In this document: in pieces, positions 8,055-16,545 of the stretch | Position numbering within the stretch: position 1 is the first letter of the stretch | Layout: the number at the start of each line of letters is the position of its first letter | Origin: an uncultured Treponema sp. | GTDB lineage: Bacteria > Spirochaetota > Spirochaetia > Treponematales > Treponemataceae | Reading direction: 5' to 3' | Assembly (NCBI GenBank): GCA_947177175.1 | Contig: CAMWTK010000003.1 | Span: forward strand, 29,288-93,287 | Length of the DNA: 64,000 nucleotides | Position numbers and translations under genes: made by a program | The notes under the pieces: generated by a model | What the model was told of the DNA's origin: nothing | The model's database searches: none | The model's input: only the letters and a program-made list of their open reading frames with translations

Positions 8055-8750
8055 ATGCTCGAAGTCAGGAACGTGGACGTGTACGGGCTTGACCGTGCGC
8101 TCAACGCAAAAGGCAATTCGTTCAGCGTGGGCGACATCGACACGACGGTCGCCTTTGACAAGTCGGACGGAAACCGGCAGTGGCATGTGGCAAAGCTGCT
8201 CGGCGCGAACAGAGAGCCGCACCAAAGCCACGACGCGTTCCTGAAGGGCATTTTGGTCACGTTCGATTTGAAATACAGCCAGGCTTTTACGCCCGAGTTG
8301 CAACGCTATCATTTCCTGGAAATCGTGATGAGCCAATCGACCATGCATTCGCTCAAGAAATTCATGGAGAACGGGCTTGATCCGTACAGCCGCTATGTGA
8401 CGCAGGAAAGCAAGGATCAGGTGCGCCGTCTTTACGAAGATTTTGAGCGCGCGCAGGACGCGCTCAAGGCGGCGGATGTTCCCGGCGCGGACGAAGCGGC
8501 GGTGCGCACATTGCGACGCGCGCAGTACGAAGCGTTCATGCGTCTGCGGCATAATATTCCCGGCGGCTTTGAGATGTGGGAGACAATCACGACGAATTAT
8601 CTGCAACTGAAGACAATCTGCATTCAGCGCGCGAACCACCGCCAGCGCGAGGACTGGAACGCCTTTATCCGCGCGTGTTTCGCGCTCCCGCATTTCTGCG
8701 CGCTGACCGGTCTAGACGAAAACTCGCTCGGCTTGCGCGATATTGGTTAA
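8055..8750 (+). CDS. conserved hypothetical protein, type also seen in Firmicute phages
   Basis: A 231-residue soluble protein starting MLEVRNVDVYGLDRALNAKG. Recognisable segments are HDAFLKGILVTFDLKYSQ, YHFLEIVMSQSTMHS and FEMWETITTNYLQLKTI, which I recall from conserved hypotheticals of Clostridia and their phages. No catalytic motif is clear and I do not assign a function. The ATG lies two bases after the upstream stop with no good ribosome site, so it is probably coupled to the DUF308 gene. It converges on the gene ending at 8765, with only 14 bases between. Confidence 0.6.
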   Translation: MLEVRNVDVYGLDRALNAKGNSFSVGDIDTTVAFDKSDGNRQWHVAKLLGANREPHQSHDAFLKGILVTFDLKYSQAFTPELQRYHFLEIVMSQSTMHSLKKFMENGLDPYSRYVTQESKDQVRRLYEDFERAQDALKAADVPGADEAAVRTLRRAQYEAFMRLRHNIPGGFEMWETITTNYLQLKTICIQRANHRQREDWNAFIRACFALPHFCALTGLDENSLGLRDIG

Positions 8751-8764
8751 AAGCGCGTCGGTTT

Positions 8765-10825
8765 TTACGGTGCTGTTTCCTGCGGAGTTGCCTTTGCCGC
8801 CGCGTCCGCGCCTTCGGTTTTTGCGCTGGCCTCTTTCTGCTTCTGCACGGCGGCTTTTACCGCGTCCGCAAACAGTTTGTTCTGGTCGCTGCGGAGCGGC
8901 ACGCTGAACGCCGGACCGCCGTCTTTTTCGTTGATGCGGTAGATTTTTGACGAATCCGTAGAATACGCGGGGCTGTCCTTGCTGTTGATCCACCAGTCGA
9001 GCACGGAAAGGACGCATGCGGCATATTTGATGAGGTTCGCGTTCGTGGCGGCCGTTTCCTTGTCGCCGCGCTTTGCGCCCAGCAGCACGTCCATGCGCTT
9101 GGAGACGATGTTCGGAATATCGAATTCGTAGCGATCCCACGGATTCGCCACGCCGACGACCGTGCCTTTATCCTTTGCCGCGTTGTCCGCGCCCTGCGAC
9201 ATGGCGAGGAATGCGTTTTTGAGGAATTTTACGCGCAGGCAGAGCGGCCGTTGCTTGCTGTCGTTGTTCGGCTTTTCCAGCAGCAGCTGCTCAAATTCAA
9301 AGTGCGGCAAAAAGTTGTATTTTGTCTGCCACAGCAGCGACATAATCAGTTTTTTGCCGGGCGTGCTCGACTTGAATTCGTTTTTAGTGTACTGTTTGTT
9401 CACCAGCTCCAGCAACTCGTCCAGATAGTTTTTCTCAAAGATGATTTCGCGGTAGGCAGACCATTCGTTGAGCGCGACGGCAAGCGTATCCTTGTCCGAG
9501 TTGTCGTCCTCAGGCTCTTTGGAGAACTGAATGTTGCGGCAGCCCTGGAAAATATCTTCCGAAATGTGCAGCAATACCATGGTAATCATCAGCGGGTTTT
9601 CGGGCGCGATGACGTTGTAGCCGTCGTCAAAATCGTACATCGGCTCAAAATAGGGGAACATATCGGGCATAGTCTCAAGCTGATTGAATCCCGCCTGCGG
9701 GAACAGCGTGTTCAGTAAATTCAGCCCCGCCCGCACCATGTCGTCCGTCGGTCCGGGTTTCTGCGCTTCTTGCTTTTCTTCGTTCTCTTCGGTTTTCTCC
9801 GCGTCCTCTGCCTGTCCGTCGTCCGCCTGTGCCGTCTGCTCGCCTTTTTTCTGCGGCAGCAGCAGGTCGAATTTATTGATGCCCAAGAAACTGAAAATCG
9901 CGCTCGTCTGATTCATGAAGAAATAGGGGAACGCTTCGTATTTCTGGCTGCACATGCGCATGAGCAGCGGGTACAGTCCTTTGATGACTTGCGTGTACAC
10001 GTGCAGCCATTCCGTCAGTGCTTCTTTTGACAGCTTGAGCAAGCGCGGCTGCTCCGCCTTGGGATATTTTATCAAATCCGCGTACACGTCTTTTATCAGG
10101 TTGGGAATGTTCGTCTCGCCCAGGTAATAAATCTTGAGCATGTCGCGGTAGACTGCCTTTATGAAGGGCGACATCATGCCGACGGTCACGGTATCGGCAT
10201 GCGTCTGCAAATCGACGAGCAGCGTCCGGTACGTGCTCAGCGTCCAGTTGCCGATGGCGCGCAGCAGGCGGAATTTGTCGTGCTCCTCGTTCATGATTTT
10301 TGCCTTGTACGAATCGGGCGCGAGTTGCACGAGCGTCTTGACGGACGCGGCGAGTGCCTGAATGTGGTCAACGTCCGCCTTGAGCGAAAACTCGACAAAG
10401 CTCTTGCTCACCAGCTCCGTGCCGTTTTTCTTGAATTTGCGCACAAAGTTGAAGATGCCGTAGTTCTGCTTGATTTTGTAGTCGTCGTTCATCATCAGCT
10501 TGTCCATCTTCGCGGCTTCTTTCGCCGGAATTTCGGGCAAACCGCCCACGCTGACGGCTTTTTTCTGCGTCTCCGTTGCCGGGGGTCGTGCACTTGGCGC
10601 GCCGCTTATGCTGGCCGCGGACTTTCCCGTGGCGCGGTGCGCGTAGGTGGGTGCTTTTTTGGGAAATGCGTCATAGTTAATCGGCGTGGATTTTTCGGTA
10701 AAGACTTCGCCGCCGAGCACTTTTGCCATGCGCGCGGCTTCTTCCGTGGAAATGCTCCCGATGTTGCGGCGGGTGTTGTCCAGTGTGCCCGGCTCCCATT
10801 TTGCCTGCGGTCTTCCGTCGTTCAT
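8765..10825 (-). CDS. hypothetical protein, 686 residues
   Basis: I do not recognise this protein. It has no signal peptide or membrane segments, so it is probably cytoplasmic. A Ser/Ala-rich linker lies at ~60-90. A mostly helical body follows. A strongly acidic Glu/Gln-rich stretch lies at ~340-370 (EDAEKTEENEEKQEAQKPG), and the C-terminus is Ala/Lys-rich (~655-686). This suggests two folded regions joined by a disordered linker. The ATG at 10825 has GGGGGA a few bases upstream. It follows the DUF2804 gene by 14 bases on the same strand, so the two form an operon and may act together. Confidence 0.6.
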   Translation of the reverse strand: MNDGRPQAKWEPGTLDNTRRNIGSISTEEAARMAKVLGGEVFTEKSTPINYDAFPKKAPTYAHRATGKSAASISGAPSARPPATETQKKAVSVGGLPEIPAKEAAKMDKLMMNDDYKIKQNYGIFNFVRKFKKNGTELVSKSFVEFSLKADVDHIQALAASVKTLVQLAPDSYKAKIMNEEHDKFRLLRAIGNWTLSTYRTLLVDLQTHADTVTVGMMSPFIKAVYRDMLKIYYLGETNIPNLIKDVYADLIKYPKAEQPRLLKLSKEALTEWLHVYTQVIKGLYPLLMRMCSQKYEAFPYFFMNQTSAIFSFLGINKFDLLLPQKKGEQTAQADDGQAEDAEKTEENEEKQEAQKPGPTDDMVRAGLNLLNTLFPQAGFNQLETMPDMFPYFEPMYDFDDGYNVIAPENPLMITMVLLHISEDIFQGCRNIQFSKEPEDDNSDKDTLAVALNEWSAYREIIFEKNYLDELLELVNKQYTKNEFKSSTPGKKLIMSLLWQTKYNFLPHFEFEQLLLEKPNNDSKQRPLCLRVKFLKNAFLAMSQGADNAAKDKGTVVGVANPWDRYEFDIPNIVSKRMDVLLGAKRGDKETAATNANLIKYAACVLSVLDWWINSKDSPAYSTDSSKIYRINEKDGGPAFSVPLRSDQNKLFADAVKAAVQKQKEASAKTEGADAAAKATPQETAP

Positions 10826-10839
10826 TCCGTTCCCCCGGT

Positions 10840-12042
10840 TTACAGACGAAGCATCTGCTTGCGGACAATGCCTTCAAAATTGTGCAGCACAACCGGCTCA
10901 TTGTCCTTTGTCTTGAGCACGCCCTCAAATTTGCCGAGAATCGTGTGCACCTGCGTCCGTGCCACAAAAAACGAGTTGTCGCGGAAATGGTCGGAGCAAG
11001 GCGTGAACGTCAAATCGACCATGTTTTCCGTGTCCTGAATGACCCAGTTTTCTGCAAGCCCGAACGAATGGGTAATCACCACGGGCGGAAGCGGCGTGCC
11101 GTGTCCGTCTACAAACAAAAGATTTTCGTTTATAGTATCACTATCGACCGATTCTTCTGCCTGCATGACGATTTTAAACGACACGTGCCGGTCGCCGACC
11201 GTTCCCGTTGCCAGGCAGATTTCGCAGGCAGAAATGAAATTATAATACGAACGGTTGATGTTCAGCAGCGCGTCGCCGTCCGTCTTTTCCATGGGAACGG
11301 CTTCGCCATGCTTGTTCTTTTCCAATGAAAGCGCGCCGTGAATTGCCGCGGCGCAGGTATACGTGGCATTGCACCGGCTTCTGGTGGGCGAAGGAACGAC
11401 CGCCGTCATCTCGCACGTGTGCGGCCCGCGGAAATGCGCCAGAAACGCCGCATTTGCCGCCGGGCGCGCCGAATCCCCTTGCATGTTAAAAATGAGCGAA
11501 AGGCGGTCGCGGTCATGATCCCAGCTGACCCTGATGTACCGTTTCTTGCGGAACGTCGCGCAGTAGCCGGCGACAAGGCTGTGCGGAATAAAACGACGGC
11601 GCGGTCCCATGAACGAACGGTACGCGTATTTCCGCCCCGTCTCCTTGTTCCAGAAAAGGACTTCCGCGTAGCCGAATATTTTTTGGTCAAAGAATTCCAC
11701 CGTGCCGATATACGAACCGATACTGAACGTGAACAACAGCGAACTTCTGATGCGGATATTGGTGAGGACATACGGAAATGGAATGCCGCCAAACGGAGCG
11801 TGCATATTACGGATGTCAAGCCGCTGCGGGAATCCCGCGAACGTCCCGAACATGCACGCGCCATGCTGAATAATCCGCTCCGGCGGCTCTGTCACTGGCC
11901 GTGAATACAATGCAACCTTCCTGCCGCTATTATAACGGAAGATTTTGCCGAGCGCAACTAAAATGCGGGCAGTCAGCCACACGCCGTCCGCCTGGTATCT
12001 GACGGCGGATTTCTTTCCAATCTGCTTGACACCGTTCGGCAT
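10840..12042 (-). CDS. DUF2804 family protein
   Basis: A 400-residue protein. The C-terminal half carries DUF2804-like features: a TINENLLFVDGHGTPLPPV stretch matching the family's '(T)EN-(x)-(x)-DG' region, and a final LGKFEGVLKTKDNEPVVLH segment matching its 'fGrfsG' ending. The family has no known activity; its fold may bind lipid or carbohydrate, which is speculative. There is no signal peptide. The start at 12042 has no clear ribosome site; the conserved part begins near residue 45. It leads an operon with the 686-residue gene. A + strand promoter for a small RNA lies within its first codons. Confidence 0.65.
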   Translation of the reverse strand: MPNGVKQIGKKSAVRYQADGVWLTARILVALGKIFRYNSGRKVALYSRPVTEPPERIIQHGACMFGTFAGFPQRLDIRNMHAPFGGIPFPYVLTNIRIRSSLLFTFSIGSYIGTVEFFDQKIFGYAEVLFWNKETGRKYAYRSFMGPRRRFIPHSLVAGYCATFRKKRYIRVSWDHDRDRLSLIFNMQGDSARPAANAAFLAHFRGPHTCEMTAVVPSPTRSRCNATYTCAAAIHGALSLEKNKHGEAVPMEKTDGDALLNINRSYYNFISACEICLATGTVGDRHVSFKIVMQAEESVDSDTINENLLFVDGHGTPLPPVVITHSFGLAENWVIQDTENMVDLTFTPCSDHFRDNSFFVARTQVHTILGKFEGVLKTKDNEPVVLHNFEGIVRKQMLRL

Positions 12043-12055
12043 TATGCACTAGAAT
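12026..12055 (+). promoter_or_regulatory. promoter of a candidate small RNA
   Basis: A consensus TTGACA (12026-12031), an 18-base spacer and TAGAAT (12050-12055). It points away from the DUF2804 gene and toward the tail of cysE, where there is no + strand gene. The predicted start is near 12062. Confidence 0.65.
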
Positions 12056-12061
12056 ATCGTT

Positions 12062-12160
12062 AGCTTGTAAAAAGCTGATAAACTCTCTCCGATGTCCACT
12101 TCGGTGGACGGCGTGGGATTTTTGAATGCGTTGCGTTCAGAAATCCCACGTTTTTTTTTT
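12062..12160 (+). ncRNA. candidate small RNA of about 100 nt
   Basis: Between a promoter and a strong terminator there is room for a ~99-nt RNA. It would fold as three hairpins: AGCTT/AAGCT (12062-12076), GTCCAC-TTCG-GTGGAC with a UUCG tetraloop (12094-12109), and the terminator stem (12113-12149). Both flanking genes are on the minus strand, so this is not the end of a known mRNA. I do not recognise it as 6S, SRP, tmRNA or RNase P RNA. Confidence 0.6.
12113..12160 (+). terminator. intrinsic terminator of the candidate small RNA
   Basis: GTGGGATTT pairs with AAATCCCAC (stem 12113-12149, with TGAA/TTCA inner pairs). Ten T residues follow at 12151-12160. The T-tract orients it to the + strand only. 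Confidence 0.85.
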
Positions 12161-12262
12161 CAAAGCCAGAAAATAATGTTTTTATGCGCGCAAGGACGCA
12201 TCTGCCGATACGAACCGTGTAGGCTGCTGGCGAAAATAATCACGCTGTTTTCGCTGCCGTTT

Positions 12263-13144
12263 TTATTCGTGCGTCGGGGTATGTTGATTGTAATAATGCG
12301 TGTTCGGCGGCACGGACGCGGTGACCCAGGTGTTGCCGCCAATCGTGCTGCCCCTGCCGATGACGGTTTCGCCGCCCAAAATCGTGGCGTTCGCGTAAAT
12401 CGTCACGTCGTCTTCAATAGTAGGGTGTCGTTTTTTGTTCATCAGTGCCTTGGTTACGCTCAGCGCGCCCAAGGTCACGCCCTGGTACACCTTGACGTTG
12501 TTCCCGATGATGGTCGTCTCGCCGATGACGATGCCCGTTCCGTGGTCGATGAAAAAGCGTTCGCCGATCGTCGCGCCCGGATGGATGTCTATGCCCGTCC
12601 TGCCGTGGATATATTCGGTCATAATGCGCGGAATGACGGTCACGCCGTTCGTGTGCAGGAAGTGCGCCACGCGGTAGACCGTAATCGCGTCAAGTCCGGG
12701 GTAGGAGACGATAACCTCTTCGTCGTTCCGCGCCGCCGGGTCTCCCGCAAAAATGGCCTGCGTGTCCAAATGAATGAGGCGGCGCAGTTCGGGGATTTCG
12801 TCGATGAGCGCGATTGCCGTTTTTTCGGCAAGCCCGAAGCAGTGGGAGGTCTTTGCCGCGTCCCCCGAGCCGTCCTTTTTGCTCACTTCATAGACGAGCG
12901 CTTTCTGGATTTCTTTGGTGAGCATGGCGATAATGCGGTTGATTCGCTGCCCGGTGACATAGCGCAGGTTGCTTTCGTCCACGGTCTCTGCGGTTTTGTA
13001 GCCCGGATTGATGAGGCTCTGCAAGTCGTGCACCACGGCGACCACGTTCTCCCGGTTGGGAAAATTGTCCGCTCCGGCGCAGTTGATGCCGCCGTATGCC
13101 TCGTAGGAGGCGAGAATCCGTTCCACCTGTTCGTCTATGCCCAT
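12263..13144 (-). CDS. cysE: serine O-acetyltransferase
   Basis: A 293-residue enzyme that acetylates serine from acetyl-CoA, the first step of cysteine synthesis. The C-terminal left-handed beta-helix of hexapeptide repeats is clear: [20 protein letters not shown] with the catalytic His-containing DHGTG, then [20 protein letters not shown] and the acetyl-CoA loop near [10 protein letters not shown]. The N-terminal ~165 residues are helical, as in the longer EpsC-like forms. The start at 13144 (MGIDEQVER) has GAGGAG five bases upstream. No cysK is beside it. The 118 bases from here to the small-RNA terminator show no gene. Confidence 0.93.
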   Translation of the reverse strand: MGIDEQVERILASYEAYGGINCAGADNFPNRENVVAVVHDLQSLINPGYKTAETVDESNLRYVTGQRINRIIAMLTKEIQKALVYEVSKKDGSGDAAKTSHCFGLAEKTAIALIDEIPELRRLIHLDTQAIFAGDPAARNDEEVIVSYPGLDAITVYRVAHFLHTNGVTVIPRIMTEYIHGRTGIDIHPGATIGERFFIDHGTGIVIGETTIIGNNVKVYQGVTLGALSVTKALMNKKRHPTIEDDVTIYANATILGGETVIGRGSTIGGNTWVTASVPPNTHYYNQHTPTHE

Positions 13145-13285
13145 CGTGTCTCCTCGTGCTTTAAGACGATACCATAATTGGGCGGAAAACGCTAGGGGAG
13201 AATCCGCCGAATTCCCGCGCGGCCTTGTGAGCGCGGGCGGAGCGGGATTCCGTTTCAATATTTTGCGTTGCCATGGTGATGAATA

Positions 13286-13303
13286 TTATCAAGTTGTTGA
13301 TAA
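13286..13303. repeat. inverted repeat upstream of the ribosomal superoperon promoter
   Basis: TTATCAA-gttg-TTGATAA is a perfect 7+7 palindrome fifteen bases before the -35 box at 13319. It may be an activator or nucleoid-protein site. The rest of 13145-13318 holds the cysE leader and one GC-rich hairpin (CCCGCGC/GCGCGGG). Confidence 0.4.
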
Positions 13304-13318
13304 AAGACCGTGCTTCCC

Positions 13319-13347
13319 TTGACTAAAATCGCTCGGTTAGGTATAGT
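13319..13347 (+). promoter_or_regulatory. promoter of the tRNA-Thr/rpmG/secE/nusG transcript
   Basis: TTGACT (13319-13324), a 17-base spacer and TATAGT (13342-13347). The predicted start is near 13354, about 22 bases before tRNA-Thr. Confidence 0.75.
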
Positions 13348-13375
13348 GTTAGAACACGTCATTATCTGCGTGTAT

Positions 13376-13448
13376 GCTCTTGTAGCTCAGTTGGTAGAGC
13401 ACCGCATTGGTAGTGCGGAGGTCAGCGGTCCGATTCCGCTCGGGAGCT
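13376..13448 (+). tRNA. tRNA-Thr(GGT)
   Basis: A full cloverleaf: acceptor GCTCTTG/CGGGAGC, D-arm GCTC-AGTTGGTA-GAGC, anticodon arm CCGCA-TTGGTAG-TGCGG with anticodon GGT, and T-arm AGCGG-TCCGATT-CCGCT. The 3' CCA is not encoded. It leads a transcript with rpmG, tRNA-Trp, secE and nusG. Confidence 0.95.
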
Positions 13449-13477
13449 GTGAGATTTTTCAATCTTAGGAGAATAGT

Positions 13478-13654
13478 ATGGGCAGCAAAAAAAAGACAGC
13501 GATTGATATTATCGCGCTTCAGTGTACGGAATGCAAGCGCAAGAACTACACGACGACCAAAAACCGCAAGAATATTCAGGGCAAACTGGAAAAGAACAAG
13601 TACTGCCCGTTCTGCCGCAAAGAGATTTTGCACAAAGAGACAAAAGCAAAGTAA
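13478..13654 (+). CDS. rpmG: 50S ribosomal protein L33
   Basis: A 58-residue protein starting [16 protein letters not shown]. It keeps both CxxC pairs (CTEC at ~16-19, CPFC at ~43-46), so it is the zinc-binding form of L33, which sits near the E site of the large subunit. AGGAGA lies six bases before the ATG. It is sandwiched between tRNA-Thr and tRNA-Trp, an order common ahead of secE-nusG in bacteria, so it should be released by tRNA processing. Confidence 0.93.
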   Translation: MGSKKKTAIDIIALQCTECKRKNYTTTKNRKNIQGKLEKNKYCPFCRKEILHKETKAK

Positions 13655-13690
13655 ATCACGCTGCCGGTTTGCGGCGGCTTGAGATAGTTT

Positions 13691-13763
13691 AGGCCTGTAG
13701 TTCAGTTGGTAGAGCATCGGTCTCCAAAACCGAGTGTCGCGGGTTCAAATCCTGCCGGGCCTG
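13691..13763 (+). tRNA. tRNA-Trp(CCA)
   Basis: Acceptor AGGCCTG/CGGGCCT, D-arm GTTC-AGTTGGTA-GAGC, anticodon arm TCGGT-CTCCAAA-ACCGA with anticodon CCA, and T-arm GCGGG-TTCAAAT-CCTGC, with discriminator G. CCA is not encoded. It lies between rpmG and secE. Confidence 0.95.
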
Positions 13764-13811
13764 TATAATAGGACGGGGCGTTTTTGCCGCGTTTTGCGAG
13801 CGAGGGTAGTT

Positions 13812-13991
13812 ATGGCAAAAGTAATGGGATTTTTTAAAGAGTGCGGCGCCGAATTGCGCAAAGTCGTGTGGCCGACGCGCGACGACGTGGTGTCTTCGGT
13901 GAAAGTCGTTATCATCTCTACGATTATTATTGCGGTTATTCTCGGTGCGCTTGACCTGTTGTTTACGACGGGTATGCGTTTGGTGTTCTAG
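13812..13991 (+). CDS. secE: preprotein translocase subunit SecE
   Basis: A 59-residue minimal SecE. A short amphipathic part with the conserved VVWPTRDDV is followed by one membrane helix (residues ~31-51). It clamps SecY in the inner-membrane translocon. Spirochaete SecE is usually this short, single-helix form. The ATG is preceded by GAGGGTAG. nusG follows after nine bases, the usual secE-nusG pair. Confidence 0.93.
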   Translation: MAKVMGFFKECGAELRKVVWPTRDDVVSSVKVVIISTIIIAVILGALDLLFTTGMRLVF

Positions 13992-14000
13992 GATCGGCAG

Positions 14001-14561
14001 ATGGCAAAAAACTGGTACATCGTCCATACGTACACCGGCTACGAAAGCAAGATTGAGCGCACGGTCCGGCAGATGCTTGAGACGGGCGACTTGGACGCAA
14101 ACGTAGTGTGCGACGTAAAAGTCCCGGTGGAAGAAATCATCGAGATTAAGGACGGAAAGAAAAAGTCCCGCAAGAACAAATTCCTGCCCGGCTATATTAT
14201 GATGGAGCTGGATTTGCCGGAGATCGGCTGGAAAGACGTGTGCGGGGCTGTCCGCCGTGTTCAAGGCGTGACGGGCTTTGTGGGGACGAATCCCAACGAG
14301 CGTCCGCGTCCTATTTCGGGCGACGAGGCGAAAAACCTGCTGCAAAAATCGGGCGACATCAAGGGCGAGAAAGTCGCGCGCGTGGTGCAGTTCTACGAGG
14401 TGGGCGATCAGGTCAAGATTACTGACGGTCCGTTCGCCACGTTCAGCGGCACGGTTGAGGAAATCAACATGGAGCGGAGCAAGTTGCGCGTTATGGTGCA
14501 GATTTTCGGCCGTGCGACGCCCGTGGAAGTGGATTTGATGCAGGTCGAGAAATTGGTCTGA
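14001..14561 (+). CDS. nusG: transcription termination/antitermination factor NusG
   Basis: A 186-residue protein. It has the NGN domain from MAKNWYIVHTYTGYE and a C-terminal KOW domain from ~VGDQVKITDGPFATFSGTV. It binds RNA polymerase and links it to Rho or the ribosome, and it also joins boxA antitermination complexes. Its length and motifs are standard. It ends the first part of the operon; a 183-base structured leader separates it from rplK. Confidence 0.95.
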   Translation: MAKNWYIVHTYTGYESKIERTVRQMLETGDLDANVVCDVKVPVEEIIEIKDGKKKSRKNKFLPGYIMMELDLPEIGWKDVCGAVRRVQGVTGFVGTNPNERPRPISGDEAKNLLQKSGDIKGEKVARVVQFYEVGDQVKITDGPFATFSGTVEEINMERSKLRVMVQIFGRATPVEVDLMQVEKLV

Positions 14562-14578
14562 TTCGTGCGGAGGGTTTC

Positions 14579-14716
14579 ATACCCCGACGCTCGCGTCGAG
14601 GTATGTTGATTGAAAAACGCATAGTTTTGGGTGCTTGGGCATCCATTCCTATACTTTGGGAGAAGCGCATATCCGTTGGATACAGGCACTTCGCTAGAAC
14701 GGACGGTTATAGTCCG
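14579..14716 (+). promoter_or_regulatory. structured leader between nusG and rplK
   Basis: Four hairpins lie in a row: CATACC-c-CGACG/CGTCG-a-GGTATG (14579-14602, ctcg loop), GGGTGC/GCATCC (14629-14644), TATCC/GGATA (14670-14682) and CGGAC/GTCCG (14700-14716). A weak promoter (TTGGGT-17-TATACT, 14627-14655) overlaps the second. In other bacteria the L11 leader binds L1 for autoregulation, so the last hairpins are candidates for that site. Confidence 0.45.
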
Positions 14717-14744
14717 ATTCATCACCAAATAAAGGAGCTACAAC

Positions 14745-15179
14745 ATGGCTACAAAAAAGGTTACGGCTGTCATCAAATTGCAGTGTCCTGCGGGGGCTGC
14801 GACTCCTGCCCCGCCGATTGGTCCTGCGCTTGGTCCGCACGGCGTGAGCGCGCCGAAGTTCGTGCAGGAATTCAATGACAGAACAAAGTCAATGGAAAAG
14901 GGACTGATTATCCCGGTCGTTATTACGGTCTATCAGGACAAGTCCTACACGTTCATTCTGAAAACGCCACCGGCTGCGGTGCTTATCAAAAAAGCGCTCA
15001 AACTGGACAAAGGTTCGGGCAACCCGCTCCGCGACAAGGTGGGTAAACTGACGCAGGCGCAGCTGGAAGAAATCGCAAAGACGAAAATGCCCGATGTGAA
15101 TGCGAACGACCTTGAAGCGGCAAAGAAAATCATTGCCGGTACTGCGCGCAGTATGGGTGTTGAAGTGGAGGCGAACTAA
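14745..15179 (+). CDS. rplK: 50S ribosomal protein L11
   Basis: A 144-residue protein. The N-terminal domain has [15 protein letters not shown], the proline-rich switch region that contacts thiostrepton and IF2. The C-terminal rRNA-binding domain contains [12 protein letters not shown] and ends [13 protein letters not shown]. It forms the GTPase-associated base of the stalk. AAGGAGC lies upstream of the ATG. Its stop overlaps the rplA start (TAATG). Confidence 0.97.
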   Translation: MATKKVTAVIKLQCPAGAATPAPPIGPALGPHGVSAPKFVQEFNDRTKSMEKGLIIPVVITVYQDKSYTFILKTPPAAVLIKKALKLDKGSGNPLRDKVGKLTQAQLEEIAKTKMPDVNANDLEAAKKIIAGTARSMGVEVEAN

Positions 15180-15862
15180 TGAAACGCGGAAAGAATTATC
15201 GTGCTGCGCTGGCTAAGTATGACCCCCAGCAGCACTATGATGTGGCAAAGGCCTGCGAAGTGGTCAAGGATTTGCATTATGTCAAATTTGATGAGACGGT
15301 AGAGGCGCATATTTCGCTCAAGCTCAGCAAAAGCCAGACGGTTCGTGACACGTTGGTGTTTCCGAATCAGTTCCGCGGCGAAAAAAAAGTGCTCGTGTTC
15401 TGCCGCGACGAACGCGCGAAAGAGGCGTTGGATGCCGGTGCGACCTATGCCGGCGCGCAGGAATATATTGACAAGGTAAAAGGCGGCTGGCTTGATTTTG
15501 ACGTTGCCGTCGCAACGCCTGACATGATGAAAGATGTCGGTCGTTTGGGTATGGTGTTGGGGCGCAAAGGCTTGATGCCGAACCCGAAGACGGGAACGGT
15601 TACGAATGATATTGTCGCCGCGATCGGTGAGCTGAAAAAAGGTCGTACCGAGTACCGTGCGGACAAGACGGGCATCGTGCATATTGCCGTGGGCAAGGTT
15701 TCTATGGACGCGGCAAAAGTTGCGGAGAATGTTTCGGCATTGCTTTCTGAAATCGTCCGCAAAAAGCCGTCGGACGCAAAGGCGGACTTTGTTCGTTCTG
15801 TGTCGGTCAGCTCGTCAATGGGACCCGGCGTATGGGTAGACTTTAAACAGGAGGATAAATAA
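15179..15862 (+). CDS. rplA: 50S ribosomal protein L1
   Basis: A 227-residue protein that builds the L1 stalk at the E site and, in other bacteria, represses the rplKA mRNA. Family segments include RGKNYRAALAKYD at the start, VGRLGMVLGRKGLMPNPKTGTV in the middle and a C-terminal SVSSSMGPGVWVD. Its start overlaps the L11 stop by one base, so translation is coupled. Confidence 0.97.
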   Translation: MKRGKNYRAALAKYDPQQHYDVAKACEVVKDLHYVKFDETVEAHISLKLSKSQTVRDTLVFPNQFRGEKKVLVFCRDERAKEALDAGATYAGAQEYIDKVKGGWLDFDVAVATPDMMKDVGRLGMVLGRKGLMPNPKTGTVTNDIVAAIGELKKGRTEYRADKTGIVHIAVGKVSMDAAKVAENVSALLSEIVRKKPSDAKADFVRSVSVSSSMGPGVWVDFKQEDK

Positions 15863-15864
15863 CT

Positions 15865-16380
15865 ATGGCTATCATGGCAAAGAAAATCCAGCCTGCTAAA
15901 GCGGAAGCTATCAAGGCGGCGAAAGAAACGCTGTCTGCGTACAGCGACTATATCTTCGCGGATTATCGCGGTCTGACGGTGGAGCAGATTACGGCTCTGC
16001 GCGGCAAGTTGCGTGAAAAGGAAGCGGCGTTCAAGGTTATCAAGAATACCTTTGCGCGTGTCGCCTTTGAGGAACTGAACATTGAAAACGTCGCCGACTA
16101 TCTGACGGGGCCGACCGCGATTGCGATGGTCAAGGAAGATACGAATGAGGCGGCGAAAATCCTGTATGATTTTGCGAAGGAAGCACCCGCGTTGCAGGTG
16201 AAGGGCGGTTATATCGGCAGCGAAGTGTACGACGCGGCGAAAGTCGAGGCGTTCTCAAAGGTGCCGGGCAAAAAGCAGCTTATCGCAATGCTTATGTCTG
16301 CTATCAACGGACCGGCGCAGAAGATTGCCGCGACGTTGCAGGCATACGTGGACAAAAAATCAGCAGAAGGCGCGAACTGA
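15865..16380 (+). CDS. rplJ: 50S ribosomal protein L10
   Basis: A 171-residue protein that anchors the L7/L12 dimers through its C-terminal helix and binds 23S rRNA through its N-terminal part. YIFADYRGLTVEQITALR and the FKVIKNTF region are typical. GGAGG lies ten bases before the ATG at 15865; a second ATG at 15874 is possible. It follows rplA by two bases. A 165-base structured gap separates it from rplL, which is longer than in most bacteria. Confidence 0.96.
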   Translation: MAIMAKKIQPAKAEAIKAAKETLSAYSDYIFADYRGLTVEQITALRGKLREKEAAFKVIKNTFARVAFEELNIENVADYLTGPTAIAMVKEDTNEAAKILYDFAKEAPALQVKGGYIGSEVYDAAKVEAFSKVPGKKQLIAMLMSAINGPAQKIAATLQAYVDKKSAEGAN

Positions 16381-16545
16381 CGCTTTCTTTTGATAGGCGC
16401 GGTCAGACTTCGTATGCTGTCGGACTGTCCGTGCTCCGTCGGCATGTTGTGCCGGCAAACTGACTGCGGGGTGTTCGGCGTAGTTTGCGCCGCCCGCAAT
16501 AAAACCGGCTTGAAAAAGCCAATGCCTATTTAAGGAGAAGATAAT
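16381..16545 (+). promoter_or_regulatory. hairpin-rich rplJ-rplL spacer
   Basis: Visible stems are GTCGGCA/TGCCGGC around TGTTG (one G-U pair), a nested GCGGG...GGCG/CGCC...CCCGC and GGCTT-gaaa-AAGCC just before the rplL ribosome site AAGGAG. No promoter is clear. The spacer may be a processing or stability element that helps make excess L7/L12. Confidence 0.4.

Noticed and set aside
12062..12160. The small RNA as 6S, SRP or RNase P RNA
   Set aside because: It lacks the SRP GGAA-type core, the long 6S bulged stem and the RNase P conserved regions, and is too short for the latter two.
12092..13177. A 361-codon + strand frame opposite cysE
   Set aside because: CysE motifs on the other strand are unmistakable, and this frame begins inside the small-RNA hairpins and crosses its T10 terminator.
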